Positions 7,238 through 15,090 of a stretch of 37,989 nt of DNA are shown here, piece after piece; positions within the stretch are counted from its first letter, which is position 1; every line of letters begins with the position of its first letter. The stretch is from contig CBFIBY010000007.1 of NCBI GenBank assembly GCA_965660955.1, forward strand, positions 1 to 37,989, in the 5' to 3' direction. The notes under the pieces are model-generated. The model had not been told where the DNA came from. It ran no database searches and worked only from the letters and a program-made list of their open reading frames with translations. Origin of the DNA: UBA2040 sp965660955. Its GTDB lineage: Bacteria > Bacteroidota > Bacteroidia > Flavobacteriales_D > Crocinitomicaceae. The position numbers and the translations under genes are program-made.

Positions 7238-8479
7238 ATGAAAAAATTCGAAATCCCCAGTTTTTATCGTTCACCGATTATCTCTGAAGTTAAAAACGCA
7301 CGTAAGTTGGCCGACCCTCGAAAAAAGGACTTCTCTCCTGCCTTATTGGATTTCGGTAATGTGCAATTTTGGATTCCACGACATTTTGGATTCTGTTATG
7401 GTGTGGAAAATGCAATTGAAATCTCCTACAAAGCAATTGCTGAGAATCCTGATAAACGTATTTTCTTGTTGAGCCAAATGATTCACAATCCAGGCGTAAA
7501 TGAAGATTTACAAAGCCATGGTTTGCAATTCATACAAGACACATTGGGCAACCAATTGATTCCATGGAGTGAAATCAAAGCAGATGACGTCGTCATCATT
7601 CCAGCATTTGGAACTTCGGTTGAGATTGAAAACAAATTAAATGAAATCGGTGTAAAAACGAATTCCTACAACACGACTTGTCCTTTTGTGGAGAAAGTTT
7701 GGAATCGTGCGGCCAAATTGGGCGATACCGACCATACGATTATTATTCACGGGAAATATAAGCACGAAGAAACTAGAGCGACTTTTTCGCATAGTCGGCA
7801 AAATGCTCCTAGCCTTGTGATAAAGGATATGAATGAGGCAAAAAAATTAGCGGATTACATTGTGGGCAAAGATTCGCTAGAGCAATTCAAAACCAATTTC
7901 AAAGGGAAACATTCTGAAAATTTCAATCCGGAAAAGGATTTAGAGAAAATCGGTGTGGTGAATCAAACCACCATGTTGGCAACCGAAACCCAAGAAATAA
8001 CAGACTTTCTACGTCAAACGATGGTGGAGAAACATGGTTTGGAAAATATTAAAAATCATATCGCTGATACGCGTGATACACTTTGTTATGCAACCAACGA
8101 CAATCAAAGTGCTACCATTGGTCTTTTAGACATTGAAGCAGATATGGCAATTGTAGTTGGAGGATACAATAGTTCGAATACAACCCATCTTGTTGAATTA
8201 TTGGAACAAAAATTCCCGTGTTATTTTATCTCCGACGAAACGAAGCTTCGCGATGATAGCACCTGGTCTAGTTTCGACATTCATAAAAAAGTCGAGGAGC
8301 AAGTTTCCGTGGCCATGAACATTTCTCCCCTCAAGGTGATAATCAGTTCCGGTGCATCTTGCCCTGATGCGACAGTAGACCGAGTGATTCAAAGAATATT
8401 GGAATTAAAGGAAAATAATTTTTCTATTGAAGAGGCACTAAACAAGCTTAAAGTCAACATCTCGTCAACCAAAGTTTAA
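7238..8479 (+). CDS. ispH: 4-hydroxy-3-methylbut-2-enyl diphosphate reductase
   Basis: The last enzyme of the non-mevalonate isoprenoid pathway: it reduces HMBPP to IPP and DMAPP with a 4Fe-4S cluster in the cytoplasm. At 413 residues it is the long form seen in plants, cyanobacteria and some Bacteroidota rather than the ~316-residue E. coli form. The three cluster cysteines are visible: Cys53 in HFGFCYGVENA, Cys148 in NTTCPFVEKVW and Cys283 in RDTLCYATNDNQ. Other hallmarks are HGKYKHEETRATFSH (171-185), VVNQTTMLATET and NSSNTTHLVE. The end, VIISSGASCPDATVDRVI, is typical. ATG at 7238 gives a natural start. It stands just after the broken secreted gene and before the HD protein, without a visible operon partner in the pathway. 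Confidence 0.95.
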   Translation: MKKFEIPSFYRSPIISEVKNARKLADPRKKDFSPALLDFGNVQFWIPRHFGFCYGVENAIEISYKAIAENPDKRIFLLSQMIHNPGVNEDLQSHGLQFIQDTLGNQLIPWSEIKADDVVIIPAFGTSVEIENKLNEIGVKTNSYNTTCPFVEKVWNRAAKLGDTDHTIIIHGKYKHEETRATFSHSRQNAPSLVIKDMNEAKKLADYIVGKDSLEQFKTNFKGKHSENFNPEKDLEKIGVVNQTTMLATETQEITDFLRQTMVEKHGLENIKNHIADTRDTLCYATNDNQSATIGLLDIEADMAIVVGGYNSSNTTHLVELLEQKFPCYFISDETKLRDDSTWSSFDIHKKVEEQVSVAMNISPLKVIISSGASCPDATVDRVIQRILELKENNFSIEEALNKLKVNISSTKV

Positions 8480-8519
8480 AGCAAATCTGAGATTAGTCAT
8501 GGCTTTTATCATTTTTCCT

Positions 8520-8527
8520 TATCTTCG
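8520..8527 (+). promoter_or_regulatory. Candidate -7 element (TATCTTCG) before the HD gene
   Basis: TATCTTCG lies 12 nt before the ATG at 8540 and fits TAnnTTcG. No TTG at the ideal -33 distance is visible. Confidence 0.3.
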
Positions 8528-8539
8528 GTTTACCAATTC

Positions 8540-9166
8540 ATGAGTGCACGAATCAACATACAACAACCTGAATTTCTATTTGATGAAATGCGAAAAAACG
8601 TGCTCAAAAAACTCGCTACACAACTTTCTTCAACCTTAAAATACCATAGCTACGAGCATACCATAAATGTGGAAAGAATAGCCGAAGAAATTGCATTAAC
8701 GGAAGGACTTCAATCTCAAGAAATCAATTTAATCAAAACGGCAGCCTTGTATCACGATATTGGTTTTATTCACCAGCATGAGCACAACGAAGATTTGGCG
8801 ATAAAAATGGCGAAAACGGAATTGCCCGATTTTTTATATTCGGAAGAGCAAATTCAGTTGGTCTCTGATATGATTCATTCTACGCGAGCCGGATTTGACG
8901 TTCAAAACATTTACGATAAAATAATATCAGACGCCGATCACGACTATTTTGGTCGACCAGATTACTTTGAAGTGGCCGATAAATTGCGAAAAGAATACAA
9001 ATTCTATGGACAAGAATTCGCTGAAATGGATTGGTTGGATTTTCAAATCGACTATTTAGAATTGGAACATGTGTATTGGACAAAATGGTCAATTGCCAAT
9101 CGGCAAGAAACGAAAAAACAAAACATCGCAGATTTAAAGCGAAAAAGGAAAGAACTTCAAATATGA
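8540..9166 (+). CDS. HD domain phosphohydrolase
   Basis: A 208-residue cytoplasmic HD-superfamily protein, probably a metal-dependent phosphohydrolase of unknown substrate. The metal-binding residues are visible in order: YHSYEH with His40, YHDIGF with His72-Asp73, and SDADHDYFGRP with an Asp at 131/133. The C-terminus is helical and ends in a basic tail. No signal peptide is present. The stop codon overlaps the start of the cobalamin adenosyltransferase gene (ATGA, 9163-9166), which implies translational coupling, so the two proteins are made together. HD proteins can act on nucleotides; a link to ATP or corrinoid metabolism is inference from the overlap. Confidence 0.88.
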   Translation: MSARINIQQPEFLFDEMRKNVLKKLATQLSSTLKYHSYEHTINVERIAEEIALTEGLQSQEINLIKTAALYHDIGFIHQHEHNEDLAIKMAKTELPDFLYSEEQIQLVSDMIHSTRAGFDVQNIYDKIISDADHDYFGRPDYFEVADKLRKEYKFYGQEFAEMDWLDFQIDYLELEHVYWTKWSIANRQETKKQNIADLKRKRKELQI

Positions 9167-9711
9167 AAATATATACCAAAAAAGGTGACAAAGGTCAAAC
9201 TTCTTTAATCGGTGGAACGCGTGTCCCAAAATCATCCATGCGAATTGAATCCTACGGAACGGTGGATGAATTGAATTCTTATTTGGGATTGGTGAGAGAT
9301 CAAGATATCGACAAAGAATACAAACGTCAGATTCTTGAAATTCAAGATCGCCTTTTTACCATCGGTTCTCATTTAGCAAGCGACCCTGAAAAATCAAAAA
9401 TGCAATTGCCTGGACTTTTCGATCAAGACATCCAAAACTTAGAGCATTGGATGGACGAAATGGACAAAGAATTGCCCGAAATGAAGTCTTTTGTTCTCCC
9501 AGGTGGGCATCCAACGGTTTCTCACACCCACGTAGCTCGTTGTGTATGTCGTCGTGCCGAACGTATCATTGTTGACTTGAGTTCACACGAAAAAGTGGAA
9601 GAAATCGTTCCGCAATATATGAACCGACTGAGTGATTATCTATTTGTTCTGAGTAGAAAGTTGACACAAGATTTGGGTGCAGAAGAAAGCCCTTGGAAGC
9701 CGAGAATGTAA
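9163..9711 (+). CDS. PduO-type cob(I)alamin adenosyltransferase
   Basis: A 182-residue ATP:cob(I)alamin adenosyltransferase of the PduO/MMAB family, which transfers the adenosyl group of ATP to cob(I)alamin to make coenzyme B12. The ATP-binding start TKKGDKGQTSL (residues 5-15) is intact, as are YGTVDELNS (31-39), FVLPGG (110-115) and ARCVCRRAER (125-134) with the Arg and Glu residues characteristic of the family, and NRLSDYLFVLSR near the end. The frame extends upstream to 9031, but the ATG at 9163 fits the family start and the ATGA overlap with the HD gene. No B12 biosynthesis genes appear in the window, so it may serve salvage or a B12-dependent enzyme such as methylmalonyl-CoA mutase elsewhere. 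Confidence 0.93.
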   Translation: MKIYTKKGDKGQTSLIGGTRVPKSSMRIESYGTVDELNSYLGLVRDQDIDKEYKRQILEIQDRLFTIGSHLASDPEKSKMQLPGLFDQDIQNLEHWMDEMDKELPEMKSFVLPGGHPTVSHTHVARCVCRRAERIIVDLSSHEKVEEIVPQYMNRLSDYLFVLSRKLTQDLGAEESPWKPRM

Positions 9712-9735
9712 AGTATTAATCGTATTGCAATACTT
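9711..9735. repeat. AT-rich inverted repeat after the adenosyltransferase gene
   Basis: AAGTATT (9711-9717) pairs with AATACTT (9729-9735); a nested perfect 12-bp palindrome GTATTGCAATAC occupies 9722-9733. No U-tract follows, so a terminator is doubtful; it may be a weak hairpin or an operator 25 nt upstream of the next promoter. Confidence 0.4.
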
Positions 9736-9759
9736 ATTACAAAACTTAATGGCTCAAAA

Positions 9760-9790
9760 TTTGGAAGTTTTGAAAATAAGGTTACTTTTG
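9760..9790 (+). promoter_or_regulatory. Bacteroidota-type promoter for the DUF2795 gene
   Basis: TTTG at 9760-9763, a 19-nt spacer, then TACTTTTG at 9783-9790: an exact match to the flavobacterial -33 TTTG / -7 TAnnTTTG arrangement. It lies 32 nt upstream of the ATG at 9823. This is the best promoter in the window. Confidence 0.7.
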
Positions 9791-9822
9791 CCGAAAAATA
9801 AACAACAAAAAAGAATTACAAA

Positions 9823-10044
9823 ATGTATTGGACACTAGAATTAGCCTCATATTTGGAAGACGCCCCTTGGCCGGCATCAAAAGATGAGTTGATCGACTTC
9901 GCTATCCGTGCAGGAGCTCCTCTTGAAGTAGTTGAAAACTTACAAGATTTGGAGGACGAAGGTGATGTGTACGAAAGTATCGAAGAAATCTGGCCGGATT
10001 ATCCGTCAAGAGAAGATTTCTTATTCAACGAAGACGAATATTAA
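9823..10044 (+). CDS. DUF2795 small acidic protein
   Basis: A 73-residue, strongly acidic cytoplasmic protein that matches the DUF2795 family as seen in Bacteroidota: LASYLEDAPWPASKDELIDF followed by AIRAGAPLEVVENLQDLEDEG and the ending WPDYPSREDFLFNEDEY. Family members of this type are of about this length, so it is complete. No enzymatic residues are evident and no function is established. It has its own promoter (9760-9790) and its own terminator (10064-10096), so it is a single-gene unit that is probably well expressed. Confidence 0.88.
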   Translation: MYWTLELASYLEDAPWPASKDELIDFAIRAGAPLEVVENLQDLEDEGDVYESIEEIWPDYPSREDFLFNEDEY

Positions 10045-10063
10045 TCAATGATAAATGAATCGG

Positions 10064-10096
10064 TCCTGACCTCGCAAGAGTGTCAGGATTTTTTTT
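10064..10096 (+). terminator. Rho-independent terminator after the DUF2795 gene
   Basis: TCCTGAC (10064-10070), an 11-nt loop, then the perfect complement GTCAGGA (10082-10088) and eight Ts (10089-10096). Confidence 0.9.
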
Positions 10097-10139
10097 GTCC
10101 GAAAACTTCCCACCCCGAAAACCTCATTATATTTACAGA

Positions 10140-10730
10140 ATGAATTTCCTTGGACACCTTTATTTCTCCCGAAACGACAAAGAGCTGATGCTTTCGAATC
10201 TTTTTGGAGATTTTGTCCGTGGTAAGAATCTATCTCATCTTCGTCCAAGTACACAACGAGGAATCTACTTGCACCGACATATTGATTCGTATATCGACAA
10301 TCATCCTGCCGTTCACGAATTATTAAAAATCTTATACAAACCACTTCCTAAAGTTGCCGGCATTGCCATTGATTTGTACTTCGATCATATTCTTGCCGAG
10401 AATTGGAAAGAGCATCACAAAATAAACTTAGCCGACTTCACGCAAGGCTTTTACGGTTCTGTTGACCTTTCTCATCCTGAGTTCACTGAAAAGTTCAGAT
10501 TCATGATCCAGAAAATGATAGAAAAGAATTGGCTGTATCAATACCAATTCGATTATGGCTTGTACAAAGCGTGCAACGGAGTTTCTCGAAGAATTTCCTT
10601 TGAAAATGAATTAAAAAATGGCCTAGATGTATTTCACGAATACCATGACCCAATCACAAAAGCTTTTGATTTATATATGACCGATGCCAAAACCTATTTA
10701 AACGAACTGGTCCTCCTGCCCGAGCAGTAA
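10140..10730 (+). CDS. ACP phosphodiesterase-like protein (AcpH/DUF479)
   Basis: A 196-residue cytoplasmic protein close in length and sequence pattern to E. coli AcpH, which removes the 4'-phosphopantetheine arm from acyl carrier protein. Hallmarks are MNFLGHLYFS at the start, LFGDFVRGK, QRGIYLHRHIDSYIDNHP and AIDLYFDHILAENW; the His and Asp residues in these motifs are those expected to bind Mn2+. I chose the ATG at 10140 because MNFLGHL is the family N-terminus; the frame extends upstream to 10080, into the terminator, which is not credible. It follows a terminator, so it must have its own promoter in 10097-10139, but I see no clear one. Activity on ACP is inferred from family only. Confidence 0.85.
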   Translation: MNFLGHLYFSRNDKELMLSNLFGDFVRGKNLSHLRPSTQRGIYLHRHIDSYIDNHPAVHELLKILYKPLPKVAGIAIDLYFDHILAENWKEHHKINLADFTQGFYGSVDLSHPEFTEKFRFMIQKMIEKNWLYQYQFDYGLYKACNGVSRRISFENELKNGLDVFHEYHDPITKAFDLYMTDAKTYLNELVLLPEQ

Positions 10731-10776
10731 AAGTTTCCAAAAATTTAGTAACTTTCCTATTCATTTGAACGTGTCT

Positions 10777-12207
10777 ATGAACAACTCGATTGGAACAATC
10801 TCCTCTCTTTTAATATTAATTTCCGTCCTTTTGGGTTGCGTCATGGATCCTAAAGACGAAACCATTTCTTTCGACCCAAAAGAAAGCCGATTTGACCTCG
10901 ATCAAATTTTAAAACGAGGCAAGTTAATCGTCCTTGCCGAAAACAGCTCCACAACCTATTTCAATTATCGGGAAAAAGACATGGGTTTCGAATATGACAT
11001 TCTCAAAGAGTTTACAAAAGAAATAGGCGTTGAACTAGAAGTCAAAGTGATTGATAATCTCGATCATATGATTGAAGATTTAAAAGGTGGAGATGGAGAC
11101 TTGATTGCTTGTAACTTAACAGTCACAAAAGAAAGAGATAAAATCATGAATTTCAGTACTCCTTTAATGAGTATTTCGCAAGTCCTAATTCAGCGTAAAA
11201 AAGATTCCGATACGATTCACAACACCAACTTCATTTCGGAAGCATCTGAATTGGCTGAGAAAAAAGTACATGTGTGGAAGGAATCAAGCTACTACGACAG
11301 ATTGGTCAACCTACAAGAAGAAATTGGCGACACTATTTATATTCATGGTGAAAATGGGATTATGGGATCTGAGGAAATGATTGAGATGGTTTCAGAAGGA
11401 ATAATTGATTATACCGTTGTAGAAGAAAACATTGCGAAAATAAATGCGCGTTTCTTTTCCAATATAGATATTAGCGTTCCTCTTTCCGCAAAGCAAAAAA
11501 TTGCCTTTGGATTGAGACAATCAAGCCCTCTGCTTAAGGCCCGAATGGACGATTGGTTAACTGAATTCACCTCAACCCCCGCCTATAAATATATATATCA
11601 TAAATATTTCGAATTAGGTCAACATGCATTTGAGGCGGATGAAGATACTAAATCCGGACCGCAGAATAACTCAAAAGGAAAATTGGAAGACTACAAAGCC
11701 TTCTTTGAAAATGCCGGTAAAAAGCATAATATTGATTGGCGGTGGTTGGCGGCTTTGAGCTATCAAGAATCGAGATTCGACCCAAATGCCATTTCCTTTG
11801 GTGGTGCTTATTCGATGATGCAATTCATGCCAGAAATTGGCCCTAGCTTCGGAGTTTATCCTGATTCACCTGCCGAAGTTCAAATTATGGGAGGAGCAAA
11901 AAAACTACGCGCAGATTTCAAAATGTGGAAGTCAGTGCCTGATGAGCGACAGCGTATGAAATTTGCCTTAGGAAGTTACAATTGCGGTCAAGCTCACGTT
12001 TACGATGCGAGAAGACTCGCCACCAAATATGGAAAAGATCCAAACGTTTGGGACGATAACGTCGAAGAGATGATTTTGCGTCTCTCTAAAAAGGAATTTT
12101 ATCGAGACGAGGTTGTAAAATATGGTTCTATGCGTGGAACTATTACCTATAAATACGTTAGAGAGATTACGGAAAGATTTGAACACTACCTCGAGGAATA
12201 TCCATGA
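10777..12207 (+). CDS. MltF-like lytic murein transglycosylase lipoprotein
   Basis: A 476-residue envelope enzyme expected to cleave peptidoglycan glycan strands. From the ATG at 10777 the protein opens with a lipoprotein signal ending LLGC (Cys21). Residues about 45-280 are a periplasmic solute-binding (SBP_bac_3) domain with GFEYDILKEFTKE, and about 305-470 an SLT lysozyme-like domain. The catalytic Glu is Glu331 in ALSYQESRFDPNA, followed by GAYSMMQFMP and the ALGSYNCGQAHV motif. The SBP-SLT order is that of E. coli MltF, with a lipid anchor in place of a membrane helix. The frame extends to a TTG at 10765, but ATG is preferred. Its stop overlaps the miaA start (ATGA, 12204-12207), so the two are translationally coupled. 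Confidence 0.92.
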   Translation: MNNSIGTISSLLILISVLLGCVMDPKDETISFDPKESRFDLDQILKRGKLIVLAENSSTTYFNYREKDMGFEYDILKEFTKEIGVELEVKVIDNLDHMIEDLKGGDGDLIACNLTVTKERDKIMNFSTPLMSISQVLIQRKKDSDTIHNTNFISEASELAEKKVHVWKESSYYDRLVNLQEEIGDTIYIHGENGIMGSEEMIEMVSEGIIDYTVVEENIAKINARFFSNIDISVPLSAKQKIAFGLRQSSPLLKARMDDWLTEFTSTPAYKYIYHKYFELGQHAFEADEDTKSGPQNNSKGKLEDYKAFFENAGKKHNIDWRWLAALSYQESRFDPNAISFGGAYSMMQFMPEIGPSFGVYPDSPAEVQIMGGAKKLRADFKMWKSVPDERQRMKFALGSYNCGQAHVYDARRLATKYGKDPNVWDDNVEEMILRLSKKEFYRDEVVKYGSMRGTITYKYVREITERFEHYLEEYP

Positions 12208-13124
12208 GTAATAAGCATTTAATTGTCATTCAAGGTCCTACGGCAAGCGGTAAAACTGCTCTTTCGATTGCATTAGCTAAGGAATTGAAAACCGAAATTC
12301 TATCCGCCGATTCTAGGCAATTTTATAAAGAAATATCCATCGGTACGGCAAAACCGACGCTAGAAGAACGAGATGGAATCCTCCATCATTTAATCGATTC
12401 ACATTCTATTCAAGAGCCCGTTACGGCAGCTCAATTTGAAAAAGAAGCACTAAAAATACTTCCCAAAATTTTTGAAAAGCAAGATATCGCTATCATGATA
12501 GGCGGTTCTGGACTTTTTATCGATGCGCTTTGCTATGGTTTAGATCCATTACCCGCCGACAACTCCATTCGAGATAAATACCAGAAACTTCAGGAAGAAA
12601 AAGGGCTCCAATTTCTCCAACAAGAATTATATGAAAAAGATCCTGTTTACTCGACTGAAGTAGATTTAAGCAACCCGCATCGGGTCATACGCGCGCTGGA
12701 AATCATTGAATTGACGGGGAAAACGATGAAAGAAACACGTTCGAATAAAAAGCATTCACGTGATTTTCAAATCCACAAGTATGTTATTGATTTGCCCCGA
12801 GAAGATCTGTACGAACGAATAAACAGTCGTGTGCTTCAAATGCTCGAAGATGGGTTAATGGATGAAGTAATGGCCGTCAAAGAATTCGCACATCTACAAA
12901 GTTTAAATACAGTTGGATACAAAGAACTTTTCGCTTTTTTTGCTGGAGAAATGGACCAAGAAGAAGCCATTGCGCAAATTCAACAAAACAGTCGTCGCTA
13001 TGCGAAACGACAGCTGACTTGGTTCCGAAGGGATGTCGAAAATCAATGGCTTAAAAGCACAACGACAGAAAATCGAGTAAACGAATTACTCCAAGATTTA
13101 AAGCAAAAACAAATCATCGCTTAA
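12204..13124 (+). CDS. miaA: tRNA dimethylallyltransferase
   Basis: A 306-residue cytoplasmic enzyme that adds a dimethylallyl group to A37 of tRNAs reading codons beginning with U. The P-loop GPTASGKT (residues 11-18), the substrate-binding SADSRQFYKEISIGTAKPT, HHLIDSHSI, the GGSGLFIDAL segment, NPHRVIRALEI and the C-terminal YAKRQLTWFR tRNA-binding motif are all present, and the length is standard. It overlaps the transglycosylase gene by 4 nt. It consumes dimethylallyl diphosphate, the product of ispH found earlier in this window, although the two genes are about 4 kb apart and not in one operon. Confidence 0.96.
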   Translation: MSNKHLIVIQGPTASGKTALSIALAKELKTEILSADSRQFYKEISIGTAKPTLEERDGILHHLIDSHSIQEPVTAAQFEKEALKILPKIFEKQDIAIMIGGSGLFIDALCYGLDPLPADNSIRDKYQKLQEEKGLQFLQQELYEKDPVYSTEVDLSNPHRVIRALEIIELTGKTMKETRSNKKHSRDFQIHKYVIDLPREDLYERINSRVLQMLEDGLMDEVMAVKEFAHLQSLNTVGYKELFAFFAGEMDQEEAIAQIQQNSRRYAKRQLTWFRRDVENQWLKSTTTENRVNELLQDLKQKQIIA

Positions 13125-13166
13125 CTTTGGAATGATTATTGAAAATCAATTTGTAAAAACCAACAA

Positions 13167-13808
13167 ATGAATATTGTTTTTGATCAAGTCATGCCGATTC
13201 CTTTAGCCTCTATCGACCATAGTACAGATAGTATTTGGGGGAATAAAATTGAATTAAATGCTGGCGAAAGAATTCTTTTGAACGCTTCAAGCGGGAAAGG
13301 AAAATCAACTTTCACTTTTACATCTATCGGTTTGCGGAAAGATTATGAGGGACAAATTACCTACGATGGTAATGACATCAAATCTTTTTCTCCTAGCGAT
13401 TGGACACCCATCCGTCAAAGAAAAATATCCGTTGTCTTTCAAGATTTACAATTGTTTCCGAATCTAAGTGTACGTGATAATTTGGTCTTGAAAAATGATT
13501 TACAGGGAAGTATGACCGAAGATCAACTCCAATCGCAACTAGAATTCCTAGGTATTGGCGATAAATGGACACAACGTTGTGGTTTACTTTCCATGGGGCA
13601 ACAGCAGCGTGTTGCAATAATAAGAGCCTTAAGTCAACCCTTCGAATGGTTAATCATGGACGAACCTTTTTCTCATCTAGACAAAGAGAATGCGCAAAAG
13701 TGTCTGAAACTTATCAATGACCGCTGCGATGACTTGAATGCAGGTTTTGTATTGACTTCACTCGGCGACACCTACGATTATAACTACACAAGAGAATTAA
13801 AACTGTAA
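13167..13808 (+). CDS. ABC transporter ATP-binding protein with atypical motifs
   Basis: A 213-residue cytoplasmic ABC ATPase that pairs with the FtsX-type permease 3 nt downstream. Walker A is NASSGKGKST (39-48), with Ala in place of the usual first Gly; the Q-loop Gln92 is in VVFQDLQLFPNL; the signature is LSMGQQQR (141-148), Met replacing the usual second Gly of LSGGQ; Walker B with the catalytic Glu is WLIMDEP (161-167), followed by the D-loop SHLD. The H-loop His appears to be missing: where TH is expected the sequence is LTSLGD (196-201). The best relatives are LolD/MacB-type ATPases. Substrate unknown. A TAACTTTG at 13122-13129 overlaps the miaA stop and could be its -7 element. Confidence 0.9.
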   Translation: MNIVFDQVMPIPLASIDHSTDSIWGNKIELNAGERILLNASSGKGKSTFTFTSIGLRKDYEGQITYDGNDIKSFSPSDWTPIRQRKISVVFQDLQLFPNLSVRDNLVLKNDLQGSMTEDQLQSQLEFLGIGDKWTQRCGLLSMGQQQRVAIIRALSQPFEWLIMDEPFSHLDKENAQKCLKLINDRCDDLNAGFVLTSLGDTYDYNYTRELKL

Positions 13809-13811
13809 CCC

Positions 13812-14996
13812 ATGTTAAATAAGATATTATTCAAAAATCAGGACAAAATGCAACTGATCATTGCGATGATTGGAGCATTTCTGGGTATTACTTTTTTGGT
13901 GACATCCATCCATTACCTCATCAAAGTCAATGAGTTTGGTGAAGGTGCCGACATTCTCGGTCCCAATACGATTATCGTACAAAAGAAAGTAACGAATTCG
14001 AGCACGTTGAATTTAACCAAAACTGATTTCACCGAAAAAGAAATTGAAAAGATCAAAGCGAAGCCATTCGTACAAGACGTCAAGCCGGTGGTGAGCAACA
14101 ATTTCGATGTCTCTTTTCAGACAGACGATAAACTTGTACCGTATTTCCGATCAGATGTATTCATTCAAACCGTTGACAAAAGCTTTTTAGATGTCGTAAG
14201 TCCCAAATGGCATTGGAAAAAGGGAGACGAATTTGTGCCTATCATTCTTCCAAGAGAATTTCTTGTCATGTTAAACACGTTCATGAGTGCCCAAGGAATT
14301 CCACAAGTTTCAGATGATTTGGCCATGGATATAAAGTTCAAATTCCGTTTGCGCGACCCAAACAATTCAAGTAAAGAAGAGCATGTGAACGCCAGAATTG
14401 TCGGCTTCACCAATGAAGTCGCTTCGATATTAGTGCCAGAATCTTTTATGAATTATGGTAATATGGAATATGCTTCAACTACCGAAAGTAAAATCACCCA
14501 AATAATGATTTCTGGAAAGGAAAGTGAATTTGGATTAGTGGAAGAATTACTCAACGAAAGAGGATTAGAATCAAAAAACTCTCAAATGGTTGTTGGTCGA
14601 TTAAAAAGTGTTGTTGGAACATTGATCTTTGTTGTCTTAGGAATTTCAGTCATTGCTGTTTTCGTATCAGGATTGGTCCTTATTCAATATTTGCAATTAC
14701 TTCTTTCTAGAAATGCCTACGAGATTAGAACTTTACTTAGAATGGGATATCCACCTAAACAATTGATTCGAAGTTTTTCGATGTATTTTATAAAAATATT
14801 TGGAATCGTGTCTATTGTGGGATTGGTTATATTCTTCGTTTTCAAGCTTTTCCTTGACAATATGTTTGAAGCGGGAGGCTTGTACATTGGAACCAACTTA
14901 GCTTGGTCAGCTATTTTTGCACTGATTGCAGCATACATCCTATTTGGATTGGCAAGTTACTTCAACGCCAAAAAAGGAATTTTTAACGAATATTAA
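13812..14996 (+). CDS. FtsX/MacB-type ABC transporter permease
   Basis: A 394-residue inner-membrane protein with the four-helix FtsX layout: one membrane helix near the N-terminus (about 14-36), a large extracytoplasmic domain (about 40-265), then three helices (about 268-296, 325-348 and 362-386). The cytoplasmic coupling region between helices 2 and 3, with NAYEIRTLLRMGYPPKQLIRSF, is typical of this family. It lies 3 nt after the ATPase gene and is certainly its partner. MacB/LolCE-type pumps drive periplasmic mechanotransmission or lipoprotein release rather than ordinary transport. The substrate is unknown, and no adaptor gene of the MacA or LolA type is adjacent. Confidence 0.9.
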   Translation: MLNKILFKNQDKMQLIIAMIGAFLGITFLVTSIHYLIKVNEFGEGADILGPNTIIVQKKVTNSSTLNLTKTDFTEKEIEKIKAKPFVQDVKPVVSNNFDVSFQTDDKLVPYFRSDVFIQTVDKSFLDVVSPKWHWKKGDEFVPIILPREFLVMLNTFMSAQGIPQVSDDLAMDIKFKFRLRDPNNSSKEEHVNARIVGFTNEVASILVPESFMNYGNMEYASTTESKITQIMISGKESEFGLVEELLNERGLESKNSQMVVGRLKSVVGTLIFVVLGISVIAVFVSGLVLIQYLQLLLSRNAYEIRTLLRMGYPPKQLIRSFSMYFIKIFGIVSIVGLVIFFVFKLFLDNMFEAGGLYIGTNLAWSAIFALIAAYILFGLASYFNAKKGIFNEY

Positions 14997-14998
14997 TC

Positions 14999-15039
14999 CT
15001 GTTAAAGTTCTGTTAAAGCCGTCACGATTCATAAATTTG
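14999..15039 (+). promoter_or_regulatory. 11-bp-period direct repeat next to a TAAATTTG box
   Basis: CTGTTAAAG occurs at 14999-15007 and again at 15010-15018, exactly 11 bp apart (one helical turn). A TAAATTTG -7 box follows at 15032-15039, 13 nt later, with no -33 TTG of its own. This is the layout of an activator site that replaces the -33 element, such as PhoB boxes. It precedes the thioredoxin-like gene at 15091. Confidence 0.45.
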
Positions 15040-15090
15040 TTCGTCTATTTAAAAATGAAACATCAACATCAACATCAACTTAAACACAAC

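Noticed and set aside
9031..9162. Longer cobalamin adenosyltransferase starting at 9031
   Set aside because: The extra residues come from the overlapping HD gene in another frame and do not belong to the family; ATG 9163 begins the conserved TKKGDKG region.
9711..9735. Rho-independent terminator after the adenosyltransferase gene
   Set aside because: The hairpin is AT-rich and is not followed by a T-run.
15055..15090. HQHQHQ-rich N-terminal extension of the thioredoxin-like protein
   Set aside because: The extension derives from an AACATC triplet repeat and precedes a standard signal peptide at 15091; the later ATG is more credible.
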